A stretch of 64,000 nt of DNA, from NCBI GenBank assembly GCA_024362935.1, contig JANCRA010000007.1, forward strand, positions 8,434,503 to 8,498,502, written 5' to 3'. The stretch comes from Setophaga petechia (taxonomy: Eukaryota; Chordata; Aves; Passeriformes; Parulidae). How positions within the stretch are numbered: the first letter of the stretch is position 1; each line of letters opens with the position of its first letter. Below are positions 1-62,410 of the stretch, in pieces. Below the pieces are notes generated by a model. It was not told where the DNA came from and did no database searches. It saw nothing but the letters and a program-made list of their open reading frames with translations. Position numbers and translations under genes: made by a program.

Positions 1-18692
<18,692 letters not shown>

Positions 18693-20045
18693 AGTGAATG
18701 CAATGCTGTGATATTGTTCTCTACGGAAAAAAAGAATCCAAGCAAACAAACAAGTAATGAAAAAGAGAAAGTAATTTTACAGGTCTTGGTCTGCTGCACG
18801 ATTATTTGACACACTGAGATTTTTGATGCACTTTACCAATTATAATAGCTGTGATGAGAGAGGACAGCAATATGCAAGAATATTAAGCACGGGTGAGTGG
18901 AATATAGTATATATTTTTCCTTTTGAAAAAGCCTTGAAGTGCACTGTGAGAATGTTAAGAAATTAAAAGGATGCTGAAGTAATGAAGATTCTCAGTTTGA
19001 CCTGCTCTAAAAGTGTGAGGAAATGTTCTACAGGTTTTCAGTACATCTTAGTACATGCTAAAGTGCCACACGTTTGTTTCCAGAATTAACATGTGTTATA
19101 ATTAATTAGTAACGTTGGCTGTTAGGGTGCTGATTCGCTAGATTAAAAGAAATGGATTTGAGTGAGTGAAGGAAACACTTAGAACATACTCTAGCTGTCA
19201 AGAAAGAGCTGCCATTCAATTCCAGTGGCTTCAAAGAAAGGTGCATAGGAAGAAGCAGTGCCAGGGCTGGGAGCAGAGCAGTGATGCTGCTTAGGCAGGA
19301 GAAGGCCAGAATGAGACTGCCAAGCAGAACTAGTGGTGGTACATGAATAAGAGACAGTGCTTGGCAAAATGAAACAGCTGCAGGTTGCAGCTGAGAGAAG
19401 ATGGAGCAAATGTACTGGCTGCTGTCCTTTTCACTAGTTCACAGGACATGGCTCACAGAATTTAGAAGTCAGTAAATAGATCAGCTACATGCTAATTTTG
19501 ATTTCTCTATTAACCTTTGCACTTTGGTTTGCCTGACGCTATAACATTCGCTTCTCTAACTACCAAAGCTCGTTTAAACGCATGCACTTTGTAAAATGTT
19601 GAAGTACTTGTGTTATAAATTGCCACATATATATATAAAACAGGACTAGATTACTGCATTATGCTAAGATATTTTGGATAGATAAAGTACATGGTATATA
19701 AGTGAGTGTCACAGTTATCTGATGAGGACTGCTAGACTTCTTCTTTACTGAAAATAAGGTTATAAAAAGTTATTTTTCCATTGGAGTTACGCATCTTTCT
19801 TAACTTTCAGAGCACCACACTTTGTAATATTAAGGAGAATTGTCACTGTTTATGGTAGGCCATTGGTGTGAAAAGTGGACTAGTAATAGAAAGATTATCA
19901 GCAGGTTTTGTACTAGCAATGAAAAGCAGGGAGTCTGGGAAATTCCTACCCCAGACAGAAAGGAGGAAAGAATTACTTCAAGAAAAAAAAAGAGACTGGA
20001 ACCAGTTGAATCATGTTTAGTGTTTTCCTTTACCTGTCATTTTGT

Positions 20046-20177
20046 ATTGACCACATAGTATAAACAACCTGTTTTTTATCTTGGTAAGAAGAAGAAGATG
20101 ATTTTGATTTTATAAAGCCTATTATGTACCAACCATGTTTGTATTTATCTAGTATGTAATGGCATGATTTGGAAGAT
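20046..20177 (+). repeat. Direct repeat copy 1 (FAM13C/PHYHIPL shared 3' region)
   Basis: About 132 bp, beginning ATTGACCACATAGTATAAAC and ending GGCATGATTTGGAAGAT. It recurs at 21701-21828 in the same orientation with only a few substitutions and small indels in a GAAGAAGAAG / GGAGGAG stretch. The flanks of the two copies do not match. Confidence 0.93.
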
Positions 20178-20489
20178 GTACACATCTTCAAGTAGTATGG
20201 AGGAAAAAATATGAAGACTAAAAAAAGGAATTTTTTATTTTGCAGCCGTTTGTTGTTTCAGTGTACTGATTTAATAATTTATACCTTAACTTTTATGAAT
20301 CAGAAATGGTCTTCATAAATCTGTTTTAATTAAAGTCATCTAGAGCAACAGGAACAGATACAGAGCTATTTGAAGTTTACAAACTACATCTTTGATAAGG
20401 GAAAATGATTTAATGACATGTATACAATTGATATTAAAATGTAATCTATATATTCTATATGATTGTATAATATTTTATACAACAGTACA

Positions 20490-20495
20490 AATAAA
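20490..20495 (+). terminator. Candidate FAM13C polyadenylation signal AATAAA
   Basis: A canonical AATAAA lies 1.8 kb after the FAM13C stop in very AT-rich DNA, followed by a T-rich stretch. In DNA this AT-rich the hexamer can also occur by chance, so this is only a candidate. Confidence 0.4.
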
Positions 20496-20724
20496 ATATT
20501 TTTCTATTATATTTATTATGTCGAGACACAGTTTCTGTTTTCAGTTAGCTAATATAAATAACATAAATAACACTGTCAAACAACACGTTGGAAGTGCTGA
20601 CATTTCTAGGCTCTGAAATTCAAATCATGCTGCAATTACAACCTTTCATGCTGTTCAGTTATCCCAGTACTTGTTCAGTAGTTAAAATGAATGCATATTT
20701 AAACACCATTTATAAGCCGTTATT

Positions 20725-20730
20725 TTTATT
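20725..20730 (-). terminator. Candidate PHYHIPL polyadenylation signal AATAAA (minus strand)
   Basis: On the minus strand AATAAA lies about 0.3 kb after the PHYHIPL stop. More minus-strand AATAAA hexamers occur at 20512-20517 and 20234-20239. Use of the distal ones would make the PHYHIPL 3' UTR overlap the FAM13C 3' UTR in antisense. Confidence 0.35.
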
Positions 20731-21023
20731 TTGCTAAAGCAGTTTATATAGGATTTTGTTATGTTTGGCAAGAAACAGAAACAATTTTTGCAGCATCTAG
20801 GTATAAATGGTTGCCAGAAAGAAATCCAGGACTTCTAATCATTTAAAGCATCGGGGGAACAGAAGGGAAAGAGGGAGAGAAGAGATCCTAAGAAGGCTAT
20901 TGGAGGTTTTGAAGACCGGCAGTTGCTTTTGGTGACAGCGGCATGTGCATGCTTCCGACAGAACTGTCTGACTATGGAAATGGGAAACAGAGGTTTGAAG
21001 GCTCCTAAGGAACGAGGGAAGTG

Positions 21024-51716
<30,693 letters not shown>

Positions 51717-51924
51717 CGCGCCCCTCGCCGCTGCCTGCTGTGGCTTGGCCGGGGGCTGGGGCTGGCCGGCTCCGGTGCAGAGCCGCGCGGCAGCGCTTCC
51801 CGGCGCCGCCCGGCTCGGCTGCGAGCGCTCGGCGGAGGAGGCGGGCGAGGAGCGGATTTGTCACCGCAGCGAGCCGGGGAGGGGGCAGCAGCGAGGCGGG
51901 CGGCCGGCGCGCCCCGGGATCCGC

Positions 51925-51930
51925 GTTTAA
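51925..51930 (-). promoter_or_regulatory. TATA-like TTTAAA upstream of PHYHIPL
   Basis: On the minus strand CCCCTTTAAACGCGG stands out as the only AT-rich hexamer in a very GC-rich stretch, 209 bp upstream of the start codon. If it is used, transcription would start near 51.9 kb. CpG-island promoters often lack TATA, so this is tentative. Confidence 0.35.
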
Positions 51931-52150
51931 AGGGGCCGCGGCCGCCGCCTCGGAGCCGTCCCTTCCCCCTCCGCTCCTTATGTAACGGCAGCCGCGCTTC
52001 CACGGGAAGCTCCCGGCGAGACCAACCCCTCCGGGTCAGGCCCTGCGAACGGCCGGTCCGGGTCCCAGCCGGCCCACCTGCCCACCGCCGCGGCGTGGCT
52101 TGTTTCGAGGTTGCTCCATAACCCGACAGAGTCCTCCGAGGCAAAACCAT

Positions 52151-55100
52151 CCCCAAGCCACAGTTAGCGACTTGCCGTTCCCTAAGCGCACAGCCCACCA
52201 TGACCGCGCTGTGCAATCACACCCAGCTGCAAGGGTCTGCCGTCCACTCTGATCCTTCCTGATTATGCAAGAATTTGCAGAAAGAAGTATTAGCCTTTCT
52301 AAATATTAGAAAGAAATGTTGAGGTTTATCAATCTAAAACCTAGAAAAGCTGGCAGAAGGTAATTGATTGCAAGAGAGGGTATGGGAATAAGCCATTTCT
52401 TGCTATCTGCCCTGCACACTTCCCACCTGCCCTTTTTGTGGGGAGGAGAAATAATCTACATGGTATTGGTGCCATTCCCATCGAGCCTTTTTGAAAAGTA
52501 CTTATTTATTAGTTCCCAGCTTCAGGAACAAGAATGGGGCCAGAAAAGGAGAAAATTTAAAAAGGAATAAGATAATAAATTACACTTGTGTAGCATTGTG
52601 GCATCATCAGGTGTGACAGGTCAGGTCCCTGCCCACCACAGGCCTGCAGGCTGGACAAAGGAGCAGCCTCTGGGCCTGGGGCTGCAGGATTGCACTGCTT
52701 TCTCCAGGTTATGGACTGGCTGCAGGATCAAGCTCAGCATGCTGGGATGGGATCACCAGTTTCCAGACAAAGTGGTTTGAGCCCATTTCCTACCACACAT
52801 TACAACATGCATTCCTGGCACTGGTTTGTTGTTTCACCAAAATAAAATTAACACTGTTTAGCCATAGATCATGAGATACCAACACTGGTTGCTTTGAGAA
52901 GCAGCAGTTTGTTGCATGCAGGCTCCCACCAAGACTGAGGCTGTGATGTTTCTTGGTCAGCATTCCATGACAGCAAGTCCAGAGAGTCCCTAAAGCTCCC
53001 ATTTCTCTTTCTGCAGTCCCAAGACAACCCAGTGCTCTCCCTCACTGATCTGGCACAGTAGCAAGCCCCATGCACAGCTGGATGTCTGTCGTCCCGCTAA
53101 CACTGGACTTTGGAATCCTTCCATTCTTGATGATGGTTTTCAGGGACACTAATCTTAGAAAATGAACTCTGCTGTTGCCTTTCACAAAGCCACGACCAAG
53201 TGCTGCAGCCTAGAAGCAAGGAATAGTTTTTCGGAGCCTGGATTCCTCTGACACCTAAAAATCACCTTAAAAAATTTATAGTACATCCTGGGGAGAAAAA
53301 ACAATGCTGAGCACCCTTCTGGGACTGTGTACTCTTTACACCCCCCACCCTCCATTCTTTCTTGTTCATCTTTTATTTTTTTTTCTCCCTGCTCTTTATT
53401 TCCCTGATGTTTTTCATCATGATGTAAAATGTGTGCAGAGGGGTCAGGCAGAGGGGAAATGGAATGAGTGGGAAGGGAACCTAAAGGAAGAGAAAATGAA
53501 AAGGAAGTAATAACAGGAAGGGAGAGTGTGAGTCAATGGGGAGGTGGGAAGGGAGAGGAATATATGAATGAATGCACAGACAGAATGAGGACAAATTTAG
53601 AATCAGAAAGAGAAGAAATTAAAGTGGGTGAGACTGCATTCATCAGGTTTTAATTTTGTCTCTGACAAGCATTAATTCCCTGTGCTGAATCAAAACCTTT
53701 CTCCTTGATATTGCAACTGTTCTTAGCACACAGGCATCTCCTACGTAAGGCTGGAAAATTTCTTTCCCTGAAGATGGTGTATTTAGTCTCTCAGCCTTAT
53801 GTTCCACATTCATTCCCTTCCACAATGTGGCAGACACTTCAGCAGCTCACACAATCTTGTTACTTTGCTATAACATTATATAAAGTCCATTTGAAACAGA
53901 CACTGTTCTTGAATACTGAGAGAATTCCCAATTTATTCTCTCTGCCTCTATTTTATACACCTTTCTCTCCTCTACTTCTTATTCTATGCAACTGAAATCA
54001 GGTTTTTAAGAACGGATGGATCTTGCATAGCTCTATGAAAGCAGACGGCTTTGGGGGTGTTCCCATTCCTCAGAGGCCTCTCATTTCTCAGCTACCTTGT
54101 AGCAATAACCCCGTCTGAGCTCTATCTATTTCTTTCTCCATACCATTACAATTTTTTTTTAAGAAAAGACTGATTAACTCTCCAACTACCAGCAGACCTC
54201 AGTGTAAGTGTAGAGCAGAGAAACCTTTCCCATAGCTCTGCTATTCTAAAGCTAGACCTGCCTGAGACAGTATTTTGCAGAGTCACACTTCAGGCTGCGT
54301 GCTTCCTTCAGCCTATCACCACTCCCATCACCTGGGCAAGGAATCAGCATTTTTTCAAAGCTCAAATTCCTCCCAGATGTGATTCCATGCAATCACTTGG
54401 CAATTAATTTAGTCCTAGGTATTTCAGTCTCAGAGCACACAATGCTCTCATGGTGGTTTTTTCACCTGAGAGAACTATACTCTGCTTGTCTTAACAAGGA
54501 ATATCATTGTCTGAGGCACAAGTTATGTTTGTGCTAAAGGATGACAGTTTCAGCATATAATCAGAAAGTTTATTCTGTGACAGATTATCCCTGACAGTGT
54601 TTAGCAAAAAATGTCACATATCACAAATATGGGTCAACATTATGTAATGGAAAGTCTGCCAATGGCAGCACAACGTTAGAGACAGCAGAGGGTCATGTGC
54701 TTAGAACTGCAAAAGCTTGCAAAGAATTTACCACAACAGCAACCTCTCAGACTTCCAGCCTTTAGATAAACAGAACCTTACCAACTTCTGTAGTTCAACA
54801 ATAACTGTGTGTTATTACAGCAACCTCACACAATGAGGGCAGAGCAGCATTTCCTAGCGTGATGCACACACCCAGGAACGTGAGCTGTGACACACAGCAC
54901 TTGCCTGGCAAGGTCCAACAATCTCAGCTCTCCTGCCTCAGCCTGGCATTCACAGTGCCCCAGGTAGGTCAGCAAGATCCTGCTGCAGGGCTACACTCTA
55001 CAGCAGAAAGGCAGAGAGGTTGCCAGCCAGCTGGAGAGGCTTTCCTAAAAGGCGCAACCTCATTCATGCCATAAAAACAAGGGGAAAGGGGTTCCTGTGT

Positions 55101-58100
55101 ATTCCTTTCCTCCCCCCCTACACAATTACAAAGTTCAGCCCCACCTGTGTTGTACTCTGTTTTGGGAAAATTGCTGTGCATTAGCAGCAGAGCACAGCAC
55201 AGAGCTGGGCAACCCCGTTCTCACTATTTGAAAACTCTCTTGTATTTTATTGTAGCAGGTTTTTATCTGCAAGTTATAAAAGAAACCCCCTTTCTCAGAC
55301 CTCAGCAAGACTCAGAGTTCCAGCTCTGCCTTCCCACTTGGGAATAAAAAATGACTTGTGTTATTGCTCAGTGGACTGTGCAAGCAGAAGGCAAAAAGGC
55401 TACAGACATGGTTTTCAGGAAAGAAAAACCAGGGAGGAATTAAAGACAGCATTTTGGGATTATTTTCCTCCTAATTATATGTCACTTTTGATGAGAAAAG
55501 CAAAATATTAAAGGACAGCTAGAAAGAAGGATGAAAATCAGTATTGAGGATCAGTCCTAAAAGATACACTGGCTAAACTTAGCAACTAATCCCTGAAGTT
55601 TCATGGAAATAAATTCTTTACAATTTCACAGTCATTCTCTGTCTTTAATAGACATGTCAACTGTTTCAAGTGTGCAAAGGCATACACTTGAAAAAGGATT
55701 GTGTGCAAAATATTATTGAACCACCATAGAACTGAAGTAAAATCCACAGACTAGTGACAGAAAGACAAAACACCCACACCAAAAGTGAAGACCCTAAATG
55801 AAAGCCATGACTCCATAGTTAATGTGCAGTGTGACACCTCACCCTGCTCAGACAGACATTGGTGTATGACAATTTAGAGCACTGGGTACAGTATCTAACC
55901 AGGAACATCTTTGTTTTTTCTCAGATAACAAGCCAAGGGCCTCCTCAAGTGCTGAAACAAGGAGGATGATGGCAGTGGTCCCCCTTTTACACTCTAGGAA
56001 AATCCAAGGCAGAGCAGCAGTGTTTGTTCTTAGCTCTAGAGTGAGTCTCTCTCCCTCTTTCTGCAAAGAGGTAGGTAGCACCCATGGCCAGGCACCCTGA
56101 CACCAAGTCCAGCAGTGAGGCTCCAGCTCTCCTGGAAATGTCTCTGCCTGCTGTTTTCTGCTTCAGCATTGTTTGAGATGCTGGGAAGCCCCACAGCTTC
56201 TGGGAACCCTCCAGGGAGGTGCATGCAGTGGCTCATAGATCTCAAAGTGTCTCTCCTTCCCTGTTCAGAGGGCTTCATTGCAACAACTGAATTCAGTTTA
56301 TGCATTCAGGCTTCTCTTGCAAGGCCATAAAGCATGCTTTGAAACATCAAAGATACAATTCTGAGGCAATCTTGTGACTTCTGGTGCCAGGGAACCTACT
56401 CATGAATCTGGAAAAATGGCTTCAGTGCAGGCAAAACCAGTCTACAACTTTCAGAAAAAGATAATCAGTCCATGAAAAAGACAACCAAAGGCATATAAGA
56501 TAGAAATTCACCAAAGCACAAGTGGCACAAAATGGGATGGCCAGAGTCTGACTCTGCCAAGTCTCCCAATACAGGAGTTAGAGGGTGTCAGTTGCATTAA
56601 TAGCAGCAGCTTCAGAGCAAACAAAAGGACGTGGTGCTTCCTGCAATGAATGTTACGGTTGTAAGACTAAAGGACAGTGCCAGTGCTAGAAATTTTTGTT
56701 CATTCAAGGGAAGGCTGGAAAAGTTCATGCAAAAGGAATCATTTAGAGTTACTGAAACCACAAGTGACTGAGCTGAGAGTGACTGAGCCCTAAGCTAGAA
56801 ACCAGTCAAGTCCAGGAAGAGTTACTGAAGACTGTTACGTGTGCTTGTCGTGCCCTTCATCTTCTGTAAATATCCATTTTCAGCCACTGCTAGAGGGACT
56901 GCCCTACCCTGGCTAAGTCCTGGGTCTGACCCAGGACAGTCACAGCTGTACCCTGCTATCCAATCCTTCATTCCTTACCACCCACTACTGCCACACCATC
57001 CTCATTCATGAGGAAAACTTCAGAGTATGGAGCCCTCTGATGGTACCAGTTGGGTCTGCAAATCTCAACCTAAACTAAGCAATACAAACAATCTAAAGGG
57101 AGTGTTCCTCTCAGAACAAGAAAGACATCAAGTAAATTATCATTTTAATTATGCTGCTTTCTGAATTTCAGTTTTATGATTATACAGTCTGCATAAGCAT
57201 CTAGGAAAGACAAATTCTTTCATATGCAAAAAGAAGTATTTGTAGTTCATAAAATTTATTTGTTCCTTAATGGGCATGAAGTGCTGTTAATGGTTAGCAT
57301 TATTACTTATTAATTTCATTTTAAGTTTATCCTCCCTTTATGAGATCCAGAGTAACCTTAGAGAACAATCTGAACCTCTCTCCTCTGTGCTGTAAATGTC
57401 TTCCAACTTTTGTAACCACTTTCACATTTAATTAATGTCTTATCCTCCAGACATTGGACCATATCTTGACCTTTAAAGGATACTACTGTCTGCTTATCCT
57501 TGACCATGCTGACTGCTATTCAGATTTAGTTTCTGTCTACAGTTCAGTGGCCAGCTTTGGTACCTTTAAGTGAATTTTAGCCCCAGCTGACTTGTTTCAG
57601 CAATTTCCTTAAGATATTATGTGGCGCAGCATCAAATGTCTTTGTCAAGTCTTGATGCTGTTCTGTCCTCTGCTTATCTTGTGGCTTCATTGTAAAAGAT
57701 GTGGAGGATAAACATTCTAATTGGCTGCCTTGGTTTGCTGTAGCACACCTGGGCCATATCAGGGTCTCATTACACTCTTCACCTCCATGTAAATAAATAT
57801 ATTGCCCCCTTCAGCTTCACTATTTATAGTATTTGTTTCAATTTGGAGCCATGCCCATAGGAAAATAGTTTCCATAGTTAGTCTTAATTCAGTTTTTAAA
57901 GACTTCTGGCATGCTGACACTTTATTAGTCTCCTGATACTTCCTCAATTCTCTGTGGGGTTTTTTAGCAACTAGCTGTTCCATCAGTTCTTTAAATATCT
58001 GAAGGGACACCTCAGATGTATTTGTTCAAGGGATGATATTTCATTATGTATTTCTTACTTACTTTTTCCCAGAAGTTCATAATTACATCAATGATTTCTT

Positions 58101-59094
58101 AAGCAAGCCATTATTTAAAGTTTAATCTGCTTCCCAATAAACTTCATGGCAAAAGTCCAATTAGTCTTAGGGAGAATAAGAACTGGTCTCAAAATTTATC
58201 TCCTTATTACAAATTAATTACAATTAATATTTTCTTGGTCAAGTAATTTTGTGTTATTGTCCCTTCAAGACTTATAACACACTCTTTTCCTATTATTTTT
58301 AACCTCTTGACAGCTGTTTCAGTGTATCCTCATGCTGTCCCTGTTTCTCTCCCGTGTACTAAACTTGGAATGTAAAACCCTGTTTTGGTGACCCTCCAGT
58401 TTTCTGTTTCTAGCGCAGTTCATATTTTAGTTTTACTTGTTTAAATAGCCCACAGTGAGCCATTCTCTCTTCAGCGATTCCCATTTTCATTGGAACAAGA
58501 CACATTTCAGCTGGCTTTTCATTACAGTATCCCCTCATGGTCCCCCTACTGCCCTTCCTCTTCCCACAAAATCTTTTCTGAAACTCTCTCAACTGATTCT
58601 GTGAATGAGATTTTCCTCGTAATACTACACCCTTTCACTGGATAACCAAAACTCTTCAGATGGCCAAGAAGAATGTACATTAATAAAGATAATGAAGAAA
58701 GTCTAAGTGATTAGTTCCTCAGTGTCATCTCATGATCTCATTTTCCTATAACTGTAGAGCTATAAGCATTTTGCATGAGCACAGAAGATGGGATCTAGGT
58801 TGATGTCACTGCTTTTGTACCACCACAATCTGCTGTGACTGAGGTGATGTGGCAACACAGGACTGACACCATCGCCTCATCCCCCACTGCTACCATGAAC
58901 ACAGTCAGTTAACCACCGAGGAAACACCAGGAAGATTGTGTTAAATCACTGAGAGCAGGAACACCAAGGCATTCCCTCTCCTTAGCTCAGAGACTGGATG
59001 AGTACTGAGACTAATCTTGAATTTCTTTCATTTAAGTCGCTTGCTAGAAGCTCTCACACTGTTTTTCAGATGCATGATTATTTATACGCATGTT
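52151..59094. other. Intergenic region upstream of PHYHIPL
   Basis: About 7 kb without any recognised gene. A possible very degenerate LINE remnant lies at about 57.3-58.6 kb on the minus strand (see findings). AT-rich, octamer-like text (CATATGCAAA) occurs near 57.22 kb. Short open frames are not protein-like. Confidence 0.6.
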
Positions 59095-60190
59095 TTGCAT
59101 TGACCCATCCTGGATGCCATATGCCCACCAAAGCTGCTCTGTCACTGCTCTCCTCAGCTGGACAGGGGACAGAAAATGTACAGAAAAGCTTGTGGCTCGA
59201 TATACGGGCAGGGAGAGATCACTCAGCAGTGACTCTCATGGGCAAAATGGAACTGACTTATAGAAATGAATTGAATTTACCACCAACCAAACCATAGTGA
59301 GATCATAAGAAGTAAAACAAATCTTAAAAACGCCTTCCCCCACCCCACCCTACCCTCATTTTGGGCTGCACCCCCTCCCCAACCAGTGGTGTAGGGAGAT
59401 CAGGAATGGGGATATGGGCAGTTCATCACAGATTGCTTGTGCTGCTGCTCAGGGAGAAGAGTCCTTCCCCTGCTCCAGCACGGGGTCCCTGACACAGGAG
59501 ACACAGACTTCTCCATAGACTTCCCCAGTGTGAGTCCTTCCCACAGGCTACAGATCTCCATGAACTGCTCCAGAGTGGGCACTGTCCCATGCAGTCCCTC
59601 AGGACCAGTCTGCTCCAGCATGGGTCCCCCATGGGGTCACAATCCCTGCCAACAAACCTGCTCCAGCGTGGGCTCCTCTCTCCACAGGTCTGCAAGTCCC
59701 TCCCAGGAACCTGCTCCAGCATGGGCTTGCCACAGATTCACATTCTTCTTTAGGGCATCCCTGTGCTGTGGCATGGCTCTCCATGAGCTGCAGGCTGGTC
59801 TCTTCTTCCCCGAGGATTTTCGTGGGGTTCTGAGGGACAATCTGCCTTGCCATGGTCTGTACCACAAGCTGTAGGCGAATCTGCTCTGGCACCTGCAGCC
59901 CCTCCTGCCCCTCCTCCTGCACTGACCTTGGTGTCTGCAGAGTGTTTCTCTCACATATTCTCAGTCCTCCCTTCCCTGTCTGCAATTATTTCTGCACAGT
60001 AACTTTTTTTCCCTTCTTAAATGTGTTATCACAGATGCATTACTGCACTTTCTGGCTGGCCTGGCCTTGGCCAGCAGTGGGTCTGACTGGGAGCTGGCTG
60101 ACTTTGGCTCTGTTGAACATGGGGGAGGCTTCCAGCAGCTGCTCCCTTAAGCCACTCCTGTCCCTCCCAGCTACCAGAACCTTGCTACAC
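59095..60190 (-). mobile_element. Degenerate avian ERV-type LTR-like repeat, copy A
   Basis: On the minus strand this ~1.1-kb element has the layout of a repeat I recognise as common in avian genomes and attribute to an endogenous retrovirus LTR/leader. Its 5' portion has TGTGATAACACATTTAAG and GTGAGAGAAACA. The middle is an array of roughly 45-bp units containing GCTGGAGCAG (near 59470, 59565, 59610, 59659 and 59709 on the + strand). Its 3' portion has GTGAGTGATCTCTCC-like text and TTTGGTGGGCA before the end. It has no protein-coding capacity and is an old solo-type relic. Family assignment (ERVL-type) is from memory. Confidence 0.65.
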
Positions 60191-61684
60191 AGACCCAATG
60201 CAATATCCACAATTAAATTGTAAAGATCACTTTAAATTGTGATCCGCAATTAAAATGTCACAAAATTTCACAAGAAACAATTTCACATTAAAAGCATCAA
60301 TGAAGAGCTGTATTTTCCATGGGTTTGCTCTGGTAGGAATGCATGTCCACTTTGCACTGATATACAGGCAGATTAGATAAAGAAAGTAGGGTAAGGAAAT
60401 AAACAATAAAATGACCATTTGTCTGTAGCACTGTTTCTTTAACAACATCCACAAGCATTTTAATTAAACCATGTTGTGCTCTGAATTATGTCCTACTGCT
60501 GTTACTTGTGTTCTGAATATATGTCAGCCCTGCAGTATGTTATTTATTGGTAGTGTAGCAATCCTTACAGATTTCCAGTTGCTGTACATACACAGTGCCC
60601 TGGAGTGTTTAAAGTCAGTGGAGGAGTTGTGGCTTTCTGTGAGCCTTGAAAATCCTAGAACTGACTCAAAATCTGTTAGTGACTGATTCACTGCTCCTGC
60701 TTCTTAAACCAGGAGGATAACTGCAAAGGCCATCTTTAGCCTAAGCAGTTTATTTGCCTTAGGATCTTTCTGCAGTCAGTGGAGAGTAGAAAAATCCTCT
60801 TCTGTGTCTCAAAGGGAGTTCATTGTGGGTGCTCAGAGTTGCTCCAGAGGAAATGCTTCCTCTTGATTCTACAGGAAGCAGGGGGAGAAAAACCTTCTGA
60901 GGCTAAATTTACCCTTTGTGAATGCCCTCTAAATTGTTCCTATGTGTGTTTGCAAGAGCCATCTTTGATAACCTGCACCGTATTCTGGAGTGAGAAATGA
61001 CAGCAGCAAACAAATTTGGCAAAACTCTCTCTCCAGGGCTAACACAAGCTCCTCAGCTCCTTCTCCAAGGTTCAGGGGGCTTAATCTCCACATGCTGAGA
61101 GGGACAGGGCTGCCTGCAAAGCAGAACAAGTGTTCATTTATCCAGGCACAGCTGCTGCCTGATGACAGAGGTCCAATGGTGGCTCCTGTGTGATGGAATG
61201 TGGGTCTGTGTTCAGACTTGTCTGATCACTGCTTATCTGAGACCTGCTGAACTCACATCAAATGCCCATCATTTGGAAATTCTTTTCTTCTAATTTCCTC
61301 TATTTCTTCCATGTTAACTTCTAACCCAATATCTTGCATTAGTTTTTAAAATCAAATTTACTAGGGTTATTTATCTAATTTTTCTTTTAAATACCAGTAT
61401 TTTTCTTCTTGATTCTCTCTGTTCTTATTTTATCCATTTTCAGTCTAACCTCCCCTACTCCCATCTGTCTGAGAGCCAGCTTCTGATTAATGTATCTCCA
61501 CATAAATTCAATTTAGCCACTGACAGTACATTTTTGGGGTCGATCACATGACATCCACCTGGTTATTTCTGGGATGAGGAGGGAAAATGAGGTAAAAAGT
61601 AGCAAAATAAGTTGCTTTCTGTGTTGAAGCATTTGATTTTAATTAATGAAATTAAATTTTACTTGGTTTGCGTGGCAAAGTTTT
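60191..61684. other. Spacer between the inverted LTR-like copies
   Basis: About 1.5 kb of unremarkable, moderately AT-rich DNA. No retroviral coding text was recognised, so the two copies do not look like the ends of one provirus. Their opposite orientation also argues against that. Confidence 0.55.
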
Positions 61685-62410
61685 GGTTGCTACAGGGAGA
61701 AGCTGCTGAAGTTTCCCCCAGGTCTGATGAAACCCATTCCAGCCAGCACCAGACCCAACCACATTGGTGGCAGCACCTCCAGGATAACAGATGTAAGAAG
61801 AGGGAAAAGACTGTGCAAGAGCAATCAGAAGGGAGGAATATGTGAGAGAAACAATGCAGCAGACACCAAGGCCAGTGGAAAAGGAGGGGGAGGAGGTGCT
61901 CCAGGCTCTGGAGCTGAGATTCCCCTGCAGCCTGTGGGAAGGACTCATGTTGGGTAAGGTCTAGAGGAACTGCCTTCGATGGGACAGACCCCATGCTGGA
62001 GCAAGGGAAGAGAGAGCAGCTCTCCCTTGAGAAGAAAGGGGCAGCAGAGAAAATGTGTGATAAACCAACCAAACCCCAAATTCCCCATCCCCCTGTGCCA
62101 CTGACTGGGGAGGAGATAGAAAATCAGGAGTGAAGACAGGGAAGAAAGGAGAGAAGGGGGGAAGGTGTTTTAAGATTTAGTTTTTATTTCCCATCATTCT
62201 ACTCTGGTTTGATTGGTAATATATTAAGCTAATTTCCCCTAGCTGAGTGCATTTTTCCCATGTCAGTAATTGCTGAGTGATCTCTCCCTGCCCTGATTTT
62301 GACACACAAGCCTTTCATTACATTTTCTCTCCCTTACCCAGCTGAGAAGGGCAGTGACAGAGCAGCTTTGGTGGGCACCTGGTACCCAGCCTGGCTCAAC
62401 CCACCACATA
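61685..62410 (+). mobile_element. Degenerate avian ERV-type LTR-like repeat, copy B
   Basis: This is the same repeat as 59095-60190 but on the plus strand. It runs from the GGAGAAGCTGCTGAAG region through ATATGTGAGAGAAACAATG, GACACCAAGGCCAGTG, TGCTCCAGG, CCCATCCCCCTGTGCCACTG, GAAGGTGTTTTAAGATTTAG and GTGATCTCTCCCTGCCC to TTTGGTGGGCACCTGG and TCAACCCACCACA. The central GCTGGAGCA array is almost entirely missing, as if lost by recombination between units. It is non-coding. Confidence 0.7.

Larger units (their letters stand above)
18693..20515 (+). other. FAM13C: FAM13C 3' UTR (end uncertain)
   Basis: This DNA is AT-rich, has no coding signal and follows the FAM13C stop. The end is inferred from an AATAAA at 20490-20495. 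Three GCACTTT heptamers (18828, 19519, 19584) are potential miR-17-family sites. The first is followed by A, which gives the full 8-mer. The segment also includes one copy of a ~130-bp direct repeat (20046-20177). True length needs transcript data. Confidence 0.5.
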
